Source of the DNA: Treponema brennaborense DSM 12168 | GTDB lineage: Bacteria; Spirochaetota; Spirochaetia; Treponematales; Treponemataceae | NCBI RefSeq assembly: GCF_000212415.1 | Contig: NC_015500.1 | Coordinates: 1,302,001-1,366,000 of the forward strand | Direction of reading: 5' to 3' | DNA length: 64,000 nt | Shown: positions 36,546 to 44,846 of the stretch, in pieces | Layout: every line of letters starts with the position of its first letter | How positions within the stretch are numbered: position 1 is the stretch's first letter | The notes under the pieces: generated by a model | Database searches by the model: none | Seen by the model: the letters and a program-made list of their open reading frames with translations, nothing else | Told to the model about the DNA's origin: nothing | Position numbers and translations under genes: made by a program

Positions 36546-37922
36546 ATGAGTAAAAACGTTGATTTTAAGCGGCTTGTCGCGCGGAACGACTGTCTGAGGA
36601 GGAAGATCGGCATACCGATGCTGATCGGATTCGAGTGTTTTACCTTGTGGCAGTTCGGCGTGGTATATTTTGCCGGAAATTCGTTTTCCGTCGAGGGCCG
36701 TACGGTTCTTCCGGGCTCGGTTGCGTCGACGGCGGCAGTTATTGCGATAGGGGGGATTTGTTCCGTGCTGTCGGTTTACTTTCTGCCGCGGCGGATAGGG
36801 GTGACCTCGCGCGTAGGATTGACGGTGTCTTTAGCTGCTTCGGCGGCGCTTTTTTTCCGCTGCCGGAAGCGCTGCTTCAGGCGGCGTTTCTGACTGAAAC
36901 GTTTTGCTGCATGTTATTGTTCGGGAACTGTTTTGCGGTTACGATTCTCTGTTTTACGGAAAAAAGCGCCTTGACGCAGGCTGCTGTCTCCGTGCTGTTT
37001 CCGGGGGTTTTTATTGCCGCGCTGCACGGCGGGCTGTTTTCGGTTTCATTTTACGAATTTGCGCTCGTGTCCTTATTGGCTCAGGGCGGAATGCTCGCCG
37101 CTTGGCTGCAGGTTCCGGTCAGGCTCGACGTCCGGTTCGTGGGCGACCGTTGTTCCGATAGTGATGATTGCCGCGGCGGCGGTGATTGTTCCGGCGGCGA
37201 CAGCTGTTGCGGTAAGGGCGATTATTACGGTAAGGGCGGGCGCGAAACGGATGCCAGCGGTGCGGGCAACGGGCGGCCTGCAAAAAAAAGGCGCAGCGGG
37301 GGACTTGTTGCGGGTTTATTTGCGTTGATATTTTTTGCTACGATGATAATGCAGATGGGACTGAACGCCGCAGAGAGCGTCCGGTTCGGCTTGTCGGTAA
37401 CGTACGCGTCGTCGATGGCCGGTGCGCTTTTATTTCTTTATTTATGGAAACGAAAACGCGTGGGTGCGTTCACGGCGTTTTCGGTTTTTATGAGCGTCGC
37501 CTGTGCCGGTTTTATCCTGTTTCTTGCTTCCAGAGTGCTGCCGCTGCTGACATACGCGGCGTGTGCGACGATCGGTTTTTCTTTTATCATGTTTTCTTTG
37601 ATCGTGTATTTCGGTTTGTCCGTGTTCCGTCTGTATCCGTCGCGCTGGGTTATCGCGGGGTTTCCCGCGTTCGTCACCATCGCCATGCTTGTTCATTCGT
37701 TCGTTTTGGAAGTGTTCCGGTCCCGCATCGAGCTGCTGTATACGATATACGCTTTGGCGGCGCGGACTGTTGCTGCATGGTTACAGCAGTACGCAAATTG
37801 CCGGAAAGCTTTCCATCAGCCGCAATACGGTGGATACGCACCGCAAGGAAGTATATTATAAACTTGATATTCATTCGCGGCGGGAACTGTTCGCGCTTGC
37901 CGATCGGGAAAATTGGTTGTAA
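36546..37922 (+). pseudogene. Membrane-anchored LuxR-type regulator, frameshifted twice
   Basis: The N-terminal frame encodes about four membrane helices, then breaks at a T7 run (36850-36856). One more T would give the continuous reading ALFFPLPEALLQAAF. The second frame continues with eight or so further helices, including an odd Gly/Asp/Cys-rich linker (near 37150-37240). It breaks again near 37755-37775, within the conserved LTxRE part of the helix-turn-helix, where about 14 bases seem to be missing. The third frame gives HGYSSTQIAGKLSISRN and TVDTHRKEVYYKLDIHSRRE, a normal LuxR recognition helix and dimer region. The intact form would be a 12-helix membrane LuxR regulator. The promoter is intact. 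The T7 break could be slippage-reversible; the second looks permanent. Confidence 0.75.
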
Positions 37923-38074
37923 GCGTGCGGCGGATTAGTTTTGAACGGGCGGAACATGACATACTGTTGTCAGGTTTCTTATGATATGATAATGCGTTCA
38001 CGTGTAACGGAGCCGGCGGGTGCACCGTACCGGATTTCCGAATCGATCCGTTTTACATGTGCCGGGAGGTATAT

Positions 38075-38977
38075 ATGGAATTTGTTACGCTGTCGAAAGA
38101 AAACCTGGCGCGCGAACATATTTGTTGTGCGATTTCACGCGAATCTGATTGTCAGGTCTCCTCGAAAAAGGCGTGGTTGAACGCACGCTTTACCGACGGT
38201 CTGGTGTTTACGAAGGGAAACGTCCGGGGAAAGTGTTTTATCGAATATATTCCCGCCGAACGCGCGTGGGCACCGATCTGCGCACCCGATTATATGTACA
38301 TAAATTGTTTATGGGTGTCCGGTCAGTTTGCCGGGCAGGGAAACGCGGACGCGCTGCTTGCGTCTTGCGTTGCCGACAGTACGGAAAAGGGTAAAAAAGG
38401 GTTGGTCATTCTTTCTGCTGAAAGGAAATTACCGTTCTTGGCGGATCCGGCGTTTTTGAAGCACAAAGGATTTTTGCCGGCAGACCGTGCGGAGCCGAAT
38501 TTCGTGCTGTATTATCTGCCGTTTGACGCCGCCGGTTTTGATTCTGATAAGCCTTCGTTTCTGCCGCATTTGAAATCGTCCGGTCTGCCGACCGAAACGA
38601 CGGTCGCCGTGGGAGAGCCATTTACGGGGATGTCCTCGACTCAGAATGCCGCGGCAGAGACGGTTTCAGCGCTGCCTGAGACGTCGGTTTCAGCGCCGGC
38701 CTGCACGGGATTCACCGTGTATTATTCGCACCAGTGTCCGTTTCCGGCAAAATACGTGCCGATTCTGGAAGAAACCGCGCGGAAACTCGGCGTGCCGTTT
38801 ACTGCCGTGCGTTTTGAGACGGCCGAGCAGGCCCGACGGTCGCCTTCGCCGTGCACGTCGTTCAGCCTGTTTCACGACGGGCGTTTTATCACGAACGAAA
38901 TACCTTCCGCCGCGAAATTTGAAAAACTTGCCGTGTCCCTGAACGCTGTGCGGGGGGCAGACCGTGCCGATTGTTGA
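38075..38977 (+). CDS. GNAT acetyltransferase with C-terminal YoaP thioredoxin-like domain
   Basis: 300 residues in two parts. Residues about 1-160 follow the GNAT plan (MYINCLWVSGQFAGQGNADALLASC is the acetyl-CoA loop region, GKKGLVILSAERKLPFLAD the following strand). After a Ser/Thr/Ala-rich linker, residues about 215-300 match the YoaP domain (YYSHQCPFPAKYVPILEETA). GGGAGG precedes the ATG at 38075. It overlaps the next gene, a radical SAM enzyme, by 14 bases, so the two are co-translated. Substrate unknown. Confidence 0.82.
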   Translation: MEFVTLSKENLAREHICCAISRESDCQVSSKKAWLNARFTDGLVFTKGNVRGKCFIEYIPAERAWAPICAPDYMYINCLWVSGQFAGQGNADALLASCVADSTEKGKKGLVILSAERKLPFLADPAFLKHKGFLPADRAEPNFVLYYLPFDAAGFDSDKPSFLPHLKSSGLPTETTVAVGEPFTGMSSTQNAAAETVSALPETSVSAPACTGFTVYYSHQCPFPAKYVPILEETARKLGVPFTAVRFETAEQARRSPSPCTSFSLFHDGRFITNEIPSAAKFEKLAVSLNAVRGADRADC

Positions 38978-39794
38978 GCGAACCGTTTCTGCCAAAAATC
39001 TCCTTTCAAAATCGAATCTGCCGACTGCCGATTACGTCATCAATCCGTACGTCGGCTGCCCTCATGCGTGCGCGTATTGCTACGCGAGCTTTATGAAGCG
39101 TTTTACCGGGCATAACGAACCGTGGGGCAGCTTTATCGATATAAAACAGTGCAGCGCACCGATCGACATGCATAAAATAACCGGAAAATCGGTGTTCCTT
39201 TCATCCGTTACCGACTGCTATAACCCGTATGAGCAAAAATACCGGCTGACCCGGCGTATTTTGGAACAGTTGTGTACTGCGGATTGTGTATTGGGTATTT
39301 CGACCAAATCCGACTTGATTCTGAGAGATATCGATCTGCTCAAAAAATGCCGCAATTTGACGGTTTCCGTTTCGCTGAACACGCTTGATTCACGTTTTCA
39401 GAGTGATATGGACTGCGCCGCTCCGGTGGAGGCCCGCCTTGAAGCGCTGCGGACTTTGCATGAAAACGGAATCCGTACCGTGTTGTTCATATCACCGATG
39501 TTTCCCGGTATTACGGATTTTAGGGCGCTTATCGAACGGTCACGGCCGTTCGTGGACACGTATTGGTTTGAAAACCTGAATCTGCGCGGTTCGTACAAAT
39601 CTGCAATTCTTTCGTATATCTATCGGTCGTATCCTCAGTTATCGGAATTGTATACCGAAATTTTCATTCACAAAAACGGGCAGTATTGGGAATCGCTCGC
39701 ACTTGAAATCGATTCCTATTGTACGGCCCGCAATATAGATTTCGTCAATTATTTTTATCATGAAAAGCTCGTTAAAGGTGCAAAAATATCCTAG
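38964..39794 (+). CDS. Radical SAM protein (SPL/'mobile pair B'-like)
   Basis: 276 residues. The iron-sulphur motif is YVGCPHACAYCYASFMKRF, a CxxxCxxC as in radical SAM enzymes, followed by FTGHNEPWG, a signature I associate with SPL-like proteins and the 'radical SAM mobile pair protein B' group. The usual partner (protein A) and MarR regulator are not next to it; instead it overlaps a GNAT-YoaP gene and precedes a kinase-fold gene. The start is GTG at 38964. The reaction is unknown. Confidence 0.83.
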   Translation: MPIVERTVSAKNLLSKSNLPTADYVINPYVGCPHACAYCYASFMKRFTGHNEPWGSFIDIKQCSAPIDMHKITGKSVFLSSVTDCYNPYEQKYRLTRRILEQLCTADCVLGISTKSDLILRDIDLLKKCRNLTVSVSLNTLDSRFQSDMDCAAPVEARLEALRTLHENGIRTVLFISPMFPGITDFRALIERSRPFVDTYWFENLNLRGSYKSAILSYIYRSYPQLSELYTEIFIHKNGQYWESLALEIDSYCTARNIDFVNYFYHEKLVKGAKIS

Positions 39795-39841
39795 CGCGGT
39801 TTTTTTGCGGAAATACTTATTTGCAATCAGGAGTCCGTATA

Positions 39842-40378
39842 GTGGAACAGTCTTCAATAACGGTGAACGGACGGAGGTTCGATATCGTTTCGCTGCTCGG
39901 AAAAGGAAAGGGCGGTTATTCGTATCTGGTTCGCGGCTGCGGCGGAGAGTACGTTGTAAAACAGATACATCATGAACCGTGCAGTTACTATACGTTTGCA
40001 GATAAACTTGAAGCCGAATTGCGCGATTACGGGACGCTGCGCTCCGCCGGTATCAGGATTCCTTTTCTGATTGACTGCGATACGGAACACGAGCGTATCT
40101 TAAAAGAATACGTTCCCGGGAACACCGTGTACGAGTACGTACTTGCAGATAAAGACGTGTTGCCGTACGTGCGGCAGGTGCGGCTCATGTGCAGCGTATT
40201 GTATCCTATCGGTATAAATATAGATTATTTTCCGACGAATTTTATCGTAAATCGTGAGTTGTTGTATTATATCGATTACGAATGCAATCCGTATGCGGAT
40301 GCCTGGAATTTTGAAAATTGGGGAATAACGTATTGGACAAAAACGCCTGAATTTCTTACGTATGCGGCGAGTCGGTAA
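39842..40378 (+). CDS. Small protein-kinase-fold protein
   Basis: 178 residues. A glycine loop (LLGKGKGGYSYLV), the ATP-binding lysine (YVVKQIH), a catalytic-loop-like IGINIDYFPTNFIV (Asp and Asn kept) and a metal-binding YYIDYECNPY in place of DFG are visible. It is short for a protein kinase and lacks the C-lobe tail, resembling minimal kinase-like phosphotransferases. GTG at 39842 has CAGGAG 8 bases upstream; the upstream TTG is less likely. It lies 47 bases after the radical SAM gene, so I treat the three as one unit. Confidence 0.7.
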   Translation: MEQSSITVNGRRFDIVSLLGKGKGGYSYLVRGCGGEYVVKQIHHEPCSYYTFADKLEAELRDYGTLRSAGIRIPFLIDCDTEHERILKEYVPGNTVYEYVLADKDVLPYVRQVRLMCSVLYPIGINIDYFPTNFIVNRELLYYIDYECNPYADAWNFENWGITYWTKTPEFLTYAASR

Positions 40379-40818
40379 CGGAGCCGTCGAAAAACTTATT
40401 TTAAAAACCAATAAGAAAGGCGGATGTTTCCAGTTGTCGTTCGGAGAGTTTCGGTAATAAGTGATAAAATATTTTTTCCGCTTTTTTCTCTTGCAAAATG
40501 CACAAGGTATGTTATAATTAATAACTAACACGGAGATTTCTCCGGTTAAATGAGAGTTAGTTTCGGCGACCTTGTTTAATAGGTCTATAGAACGTCAGCT
40601 TTATATTTACATCGCGGTTTACTGAGCATTTTTAATGCTGAGTTCATTTTGTCTCATCACGTTTCGTCCTGTTTTTGCGGCAGTCAGACGAAAGGGCTTG
40701 TTGTGTCCTGCTTTTTTTACATTTTATCATCAAGTCGTCGTTTGTCCGTTATGGTGCTCTTTTCTGGTTGTATCGGTCGTTTCCCGGCCTGTATGTATGC
40801 GGAGTCATAAACACAGTT
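40379..40818 (+). other. Structured leader or small RNA region upstream of the integrase
   Basis: 440 bases without a convincing gene. A promoter, TTGCAA (40491-40496), spacer 16, TATAAT (40513-40518), predicts a transcript from about 40525. Its first 130 bases hold three hairpins: AACTAAC/GTTAGTT (40523-40562) enclosing CGGAG/CTCCG, then GACCT/AGGTC (40568-40585), then GCATT/AATGC (40626-40638). The transcript would read into the integrase gene. This may be a regulated 5' leader or a separate small RNA. Confidence 0.5.
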
Positions 40819-42015
40819 ATGAATGTTACGCTGTTCAGTATTGAAGAAAATAGAATTGCAGTTTCTTTCGATTATAATTCGACTGTTCTCAATGCTGTCA
40901 GAAAAATTCCCGAAAGACAGTGGAGTGCAACCCGAAAGTTTTGGTCTGTTCCGAATACACAAAAAACGATTGATCTGCTGCTTGAAACCCTGGCGGAAAC
41001 GCACCTTTTTGATTATTCTGCGCAGAATCCGGTTTCAAATCCCGATTCCGTACGATGCGGAATACCGGATATCACAAAATATGTAACGTTACTTGAAGCA
41101 AAACACTACAGCCGTCGAACCGTACAGGCATATGCAAAATGGCTGATTGCATTCGGTAAACGTTTTGCCTCCATACCTTCGGCTCTGTTATCTCAAACTG
41201 AAATTAACCTTTTTCTGACTGAACTCGTTACGGAAAAAAACGTCAGTGCTTCAACGCAAAATCAGGCGCTGGCTGCGCTCCTTTTTTATTTCAGATATAT
41301 AAAAGGAACTGAACCTTGCAATCTTGCATCCGTTATTCGGGCAAAAAAAACGGTACATATTCCGGTAGTATTCAGTAAAGATGAAGTACGTGCAATCTTT
41401 GATCAGCTGTCGGATGAAAAACTGCTTATTGCACAACTGCTGTACGGAACCGGTATGCGTTTAAGTGAATGTCTCTGTCTGCGCATACAGGACATTGATT
41501 TTGCGCATAATATGATTATCATACGGAATGGAAAAGGGGCAAAGGACAGACGGACGATGCTGCCGCACATACTTGAAAAAAAAATACGTGCGCATATCGT
41601 TTCTGTAAAGCAACTGCATCAGGCAGACATCGCCGACGGATGGGGTGTCGTTACACTCCCTTTTGCCTTGCGTAAAAAATATTCCGGCGCTTCCGCCGAT
41701 TTTGCGTGGCAGTGGGTATTTCCGCAAAAAAATCGATGGAAAAATACGGATACCGGTATGCAGGGGCGCTACCATATTGATGCATCGATAATGGAACGAG
41801 CCGTACAAAAAGCCGTGCGGGATGCCGGTATTTATAAACGGGGAAATTGTCATACATTCAGGCATTCCTTTGCTACTCATTTGCTTGAAAACGGATATGA
41901 TATCCGCACCGTGCAGGAACTGCTTGGTCATTCGGATGTAAAAACGACCATGATTTATACGCACGTGTTGAATAAGGGGCCTTCCGGAGTGAGCAGTCCG
42001 TTAGATCGTTTGTAG
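40819..42015 (+). CDS. intI: Integron integrase (IntI, tyrosine recombinase)
   Basis: Site-specific recombinase of 398 residues. Residues about 1-85 are an extra N-terminal module (ISIEEN-type beta-rich, WSATRKFWSVPNTQ); the core-binding domain follows. The catalytic residues lie in GTGMRLSECLCLR (Arg), NGKGAKDRRT (Lys), HTFRHSFATHLLENGYDIRT (His, Arg), ELLGHSDVKTT (His) and MIYTHV (Tyr). The integron-specific insert is present between them (GVVTLPFALRKKYS, FAWQWVFPQKN), separating it from XerC/D. ATG 40819 is chosen; the frame is open further upstream. It points toward the cassettes, with its stop about 210 bases before attI, as in Treponema denticola and opposite to class 1 integrons. Confidence 0.93.
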   Translation: MNVTLFSIEENRIAVSFDYNSTVLNAVRKIPERQWSATRKFWSVPNTQKTIDLLLETLAETHLFDYSAQNPVSNPDSVRCGIPDITKYVTLLEAKHYSRRTVQAYAKWLIAFGKRFASIPSALLSQTEINLFLTELVTEKNVSASTQNQALAALLFYFRYIKGTEPCNLASVIRAKKTVHIPVVFSKDEVRAIFDQLSDEKLLIAQLLYGTGMRLSECLCLRIQDIDFAHNMIIIRNGKGAKDRRTMLPHILEKKIRAHIVSVKQLHQADIADGWGVVTLPFALRKKYSGASADFAWQWVFPQKNRWKNTDTGMQGRYHIDASIMERAVQKAVRDAGIYKRGNCHTFRHSFATHLLENGYDIRTVQELLGHSDVKTTMIYTHVLNKGPSGVSSPLDRL

Positions 42016-42228
42016 TCAAGTTTTATAACTTATCGATTGACATCGCCGGGTGTTGAAAGATGTGAGAACGGCTTTTATTTTGAATAACGGGGAGTTATAC
42101 GGATCCTTATAAAATATTCATAAAGTTAAATAATTTGTGATAATATAAAGGATAATCAAGTCGGATAGGCATCTTATACTGACGGAAACTAGGGGAATAA
42201 GGATGTTATGAGGAACCGACGAAGAAAT
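42016..42228. other. attI-proximal region
   Basis: 213 AT-rich bases between the intI stop and the first cassette boundary. This is where attI and a cassette promoter should lie. A TATACT at 42175-42180 is a possible -10 for cassette transcription, but no -35 is well placed. Confidence 0.5.
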
Positions 42229-42235
42229 GTTAGGT
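42229..42235 (+). other. Probable attI crossover site
   Basis: GTTAGGT matches the conserved GTTRRRY core. The bases after it (TCTATGCCTTCGGC) resemble those after the next cassette boundary (TTGACGCCTTCGGCG), as expected for two cassette starts. Confidence 0.7.
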
Positions 42236-42522
42236 CTATGCCTTCGGCAAGTCAACCATGAACTATGCATTTTGTTAGCTCCCTAGAAGTTAGATGCTAA
42301 GAGAATCCAGAAGTTAGAAATGGGAAGAAAGATTTCCAAGAAGTGAGCAAATCAAAGATATCTTTTGATTATCATTGCTCCATGAAATAGAAGTGGAAGT
42401 TAGAAATTGAAAATACCTAACAACGATTTCAACCGCGACAACGCTATGTCACACTTTTTGCAACTTCGCGCTTGAGGCGCGGCAAAAAGTGCGCCATGTA
42501 CGCGTTGCGGGTTAAATCAATG
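42230..42522 (+). mobile_element. Gene cassette 1, without an open reading frame
   Basis: 293 bases from the attI junction to the attC junction. No frame of useful length begins with a ribosome site. It contains three copies of a GAAGTTAGA-type motif (near 42286, 42310 and 42394) and a stem-loop at about 42344-42381 (GAGCAA/TTGCTC outside, ATCAAAGATATCTTTTGAT inside). It may encode an RNA. Confidence 0.6.
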
Positions 42523-42528
42523 TTAGGT
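42416..42528 (+). other. attC recombination site of cassette 1
   Basis: Starts CCTAACAACGATTTCAACC and ends GGTTAAATCAATGTTAGGT. The two ends are imperfect inverted repeats of about 26 bases with unpaired bases, the usual R/L box plan. The centre forms a strong cruciform: CACTTTTTGC/GCAAAAAGTG with CGCGC/GCGCG on top. The cassette boundary lies within GTTAGG at 42522. Confidence 0.88.
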
Positions 42529-42584
42529 TGACGCCTTCGGCGCGATAAGTTCTTTATCAACTATTTGAAATGAGGGGGATTTAC

Positions 42585-43421
42585 ATGAATGCAGTAAAGA
42601 TTATAGAATTTTTTATTGTTGCTCTTTTCTTATCATCTTGTGGAGTTCCGAAAACTGATTATGAAAAGCTACAACATGAAAACGAGGCATTAAAATCAGA
42701 AATTCAAACCTTGCGAAATGATTTGGATGAGTATATCAATGGTGCTGCACGTACCTCTGCATTAATAAAAAAAGCTTTCGAAGAAAGCAATTTCACAGAT
42801 GCAAAAGAGAAACTTGCTTTGCTCGAAAAATATCATCCTGAAGAAATGGAAAAGCCAGAGATAATCAGGATATCTCGACAAATAGACGCAAAGGAAAAAG
42901 AAGAAGCGCTCAGGAAGGAAGCAGAAGAGAAAGAAAGAATTCGCTTGGAAAATCTAAACAATACCGGAATTTGGCAGGTAACTCATTATGTTGACAATTT
43001 TGGTGAGCCTACAAAAGACGGCTATATTAGAAATACAAATTTGATAAGTGGCACTTTTAGCAATACTGCCACTCAGAATTCACCTCTTGATGTTCGGTTC
43101 TTAATAAATAGTAGTTCAGACATAGATATTATGTTGTTTGAATATGCAGGGAATAATCCTGTAAAGGCGTATTCAAAAGAAACCTATTCCGTACAAATCC
43201 AAGATAAAGATGGGAAACGTAACTCTTTATCTGCAACTAATTATTCAGATAGATTATCATTCGGTGAAAGTGCGTCAAGAATTATTCATAACGCACTTAT
43301 GAAAGGTGGTTCATTGAAATTTAGAATTATTGAGGATGACACACCAACCACACAGTATCAGTTTGATATCGTAAATGCTGATTGGTATGAAAATGCTTAT
43401 AGGATTTTAACCGGGAAATGA
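42585..43421 (+). CDS. Lipoprotein carried by integron cassette 2
   Basis: 278 residues. The signal peptide ends in the lipobox ALFLSSC. Residues about 27-60 are a predicted coiled coil, followed by a helical, Glu/Lys-rich region to about 128. The C-terminal 150 residues form a beta-rich module beginning NTGIWQVTHYVDNFGEPTKDG. GGGGGA precedes the ATG at 42585, 60 bases inside the cassette. Composition is far more AT-rich than the backbone, consistent with transfer. Function unknown; a surface or periplasmic protein is likely. Confidence 0.75.
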   Translation: MNAVKIIEFFIVALFLSSCGVPKTDYEKLQHENEALKSEIQTLRNDLDEYINGAARTSALIKKAFEESNFTDAKEKLALLEKYHPEEMEKPEIIRISRQIDAKEKEEALRKEAEEKERIRLENLNNTGIWQVTHYVDNFGEPTKDGYIRNTNLISGTFSNTATQNSPLDVRFLINSSSDIDIMLFEYAGNNPVKAYSKETYSVQIQDKDGKRNSLSATNYSDRLSFGESASRIIHNALMKGGSLKFRIIEDDTPTTQYQFDIVNADWYENAYRILTGK

Positions 43422-43457
43422 ATAATAATTTTTCTTTGATGATTGATACCAGAAAAA

Positions 43458-43476
43458 CCTAACAACTGCTTCAACC
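43458..43476 (+). other. Left end of attC of cassette 2, cut by an insertion
   Basis: CCTAACAACTGCTTCAACC closely matches the start of the intact attC (CCTAACAACGATTTCAACC). It stops where the IS110-family element begins. Confidence 0.8.
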
Positions 43477-43493
43477 TCATATGATGAGACCTC

Positions 43494-43715
43494 TGTCAAC
43501 ATAGAAAAGGGACAAAGCTGACGATTTATAACGGCTTGACCACTCTCATATACGTGGATTGGATACCACAGGTCAATGGTCCGCCAGAAATAAGTCCGTC
43601 CTCTCTGACAATAGGATTCAGATCTTTGTAATAAAAAGAACTGTCCTTACGGTTGAATCGACGATGACTTGAATAGCGTAATCGTCAAACTTTGTCCCCG
43701 AGCAAAACACAATAA
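43494..43715 (-). ncRNA. Candidate seekRNA/bridge RNA region of the IS1111-type element
   Basis: 222 noncoding bases follow the transposase stop up to the terminal repeat, the position of the guide RNA in IS1111-subgroup elements. On the transcript strand it contains TTCAACC (complement of 43651-43657), identical to the seven attC bases that abut the element's end, which would suit a target-binding loop. Other short inverted repeats are visible, for example GACTTGAAT/ATTCAAGTC-type sequence near 43668. Exact RNA ends are unknown. Confidence 0.5.
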
Positions 43716-44846
43716 TTATGCAATATTATTCGTCATCATTCCCCAAATAAAACAGGCCATTTCACGGGCGGCTGCAGTCGTCGCTTTGTTTGGGTTGACA
43801 CCACGAAAAATCATTGAGTTCCTTTTTCGTTTGATACGTTCGGTGGCTTTATCGGCATAGAAAACAATCAAAGGATTCATGTCTTTCTGCCGCGCTAATA
43901 AACGAAGCGATTTTTTCCCGCATAACTGCGAGTGGCTCATGGATTGTGCGGCCTCGATCAATAGACATCGCAAGTGTTTATTTCCTGCCTTTGTGATTCC
44001 CCTGTTTTGGCTTGATAAACCACTTGCATGAATACCCGGACATAAACCAAGATAGCTTGCGAAATACGTTGCCTTTTCAAAACGATTGAAGTCTTCGACC
44101 TCAGAAATAAGAGTTACGGCGGTAAGAATGCTGATACCGCTGAAACAGCATAGTTTTTTAACGTCATCTTTGATTAAGGGGGTTTCCGCAATTTCTGCGA
44201 TTTTGTCATCGAGCCTGGATACCCTGCTCATTTGGTGATTGACCTCGGAAAGATATTCTTCAAAAGAGTAGCGTTCGATATCATTAGTGAACTCGAGAGT
44301 CTTGAGCCAAGCATAAAACTTTTGCGTCCAGTATTTAGATCTGTTGCCATAGGGATATACCATGCCTTTTCTCAGTAAGAAGGACAGCAAAATTTGCTTT
44401 GCTCTCTTTTGGGCTTTCAATGCGGTAGCTCTGGTTCGGGTTAATTCCTTAATCGTTTCCATTTCTGGCGTTAAGACGTTCACTGATTTATAGGTGTTAT
44501 GAGCTAAATGCAGGGCGAGCTGACGAGCATCGATTTTATCAGTTTTTTTTTTTTTATCATCTGTCGATTTAGGCAGTGATGATGGCGCCATAACAACGCA
44601 GGATATATTTTTCTTTTGGAGCTCTCGACATAATGAAAATCCAGTTGGCCCTGCCTCGTATCCGCAGACGACCATCACATCATCATCCTTAAAACGATTT
44701 TCGATCGTCTTAATATATGCAAGTACTGCAGTAGTCTCTGATTTAATCGTTGTCTCTGAAAACATATAGTTTTCATGAGAGTCAAAACTGCAAAGACTGT
44801 ACGTGTCCTTATGGACATCCATTCCAATATAAACTATTCTATTCAT
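43716..44846 (-). CDS. IS110-family (IS1111 subgroup) DEDD transposase
   Basis: 376 residues. The RuvC-like DEDD set is visible in YIGMDVHKDTY, VCGYEAGPTG and KTDKIDARQLALHL; the C-terminal transposase domain has CFSGISILTAVTLISEVEDF and NRGITKAGNKHLRCLLIEAAQS with the conserved serine. The coding strand has an A13 run encoding DDKKKKTDK just before the DxxDA motif, a slippage-prone site in a critical place. The protein should work with an RNA guide. It is in reverse orientation to the cassettes. Confidence 0.93.
   Translation of the reverse strand: MNRIVYIGMDVHKDTYSLCSFDSHENYMFSETTIKSETTAVLAYIKTIENRFKDDDVMVVCGYEAGPTGFSLCRELQKKNISCVVMAPSSLPKSTDDKKKKTDKIDARQLALHLAHNTYKSVNVLTPEMETIKELTRTRATALKAQKRAKQILLSFLLRKGMVYPYGNRSKYWTQKFYAWLKTLEFTNDIERYSFEEYLSEVNHQMSRVSRLDDKIAEIAETPLIKDDVKKLCCFSGISILTAVTLISEVEDFNRFEKATYFASYLGLCPGIHASGLSSQNRGITKAGNKHLRCLLIEAAQSMSHSQLCGKKSLRLLARQKDMNPLIVFYADKATERIKRKRNSMIFRGVNPNKATTAAAREMACFIWGMMTNNIA

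Noticed and set aside
42140-42410. A CRISPR-like array from the repeated GAAGTTAGA motifs
   Set aside because: Three short unevenly spaced motifs without a conserved long repeat or spacers, and no cas genes in the window.
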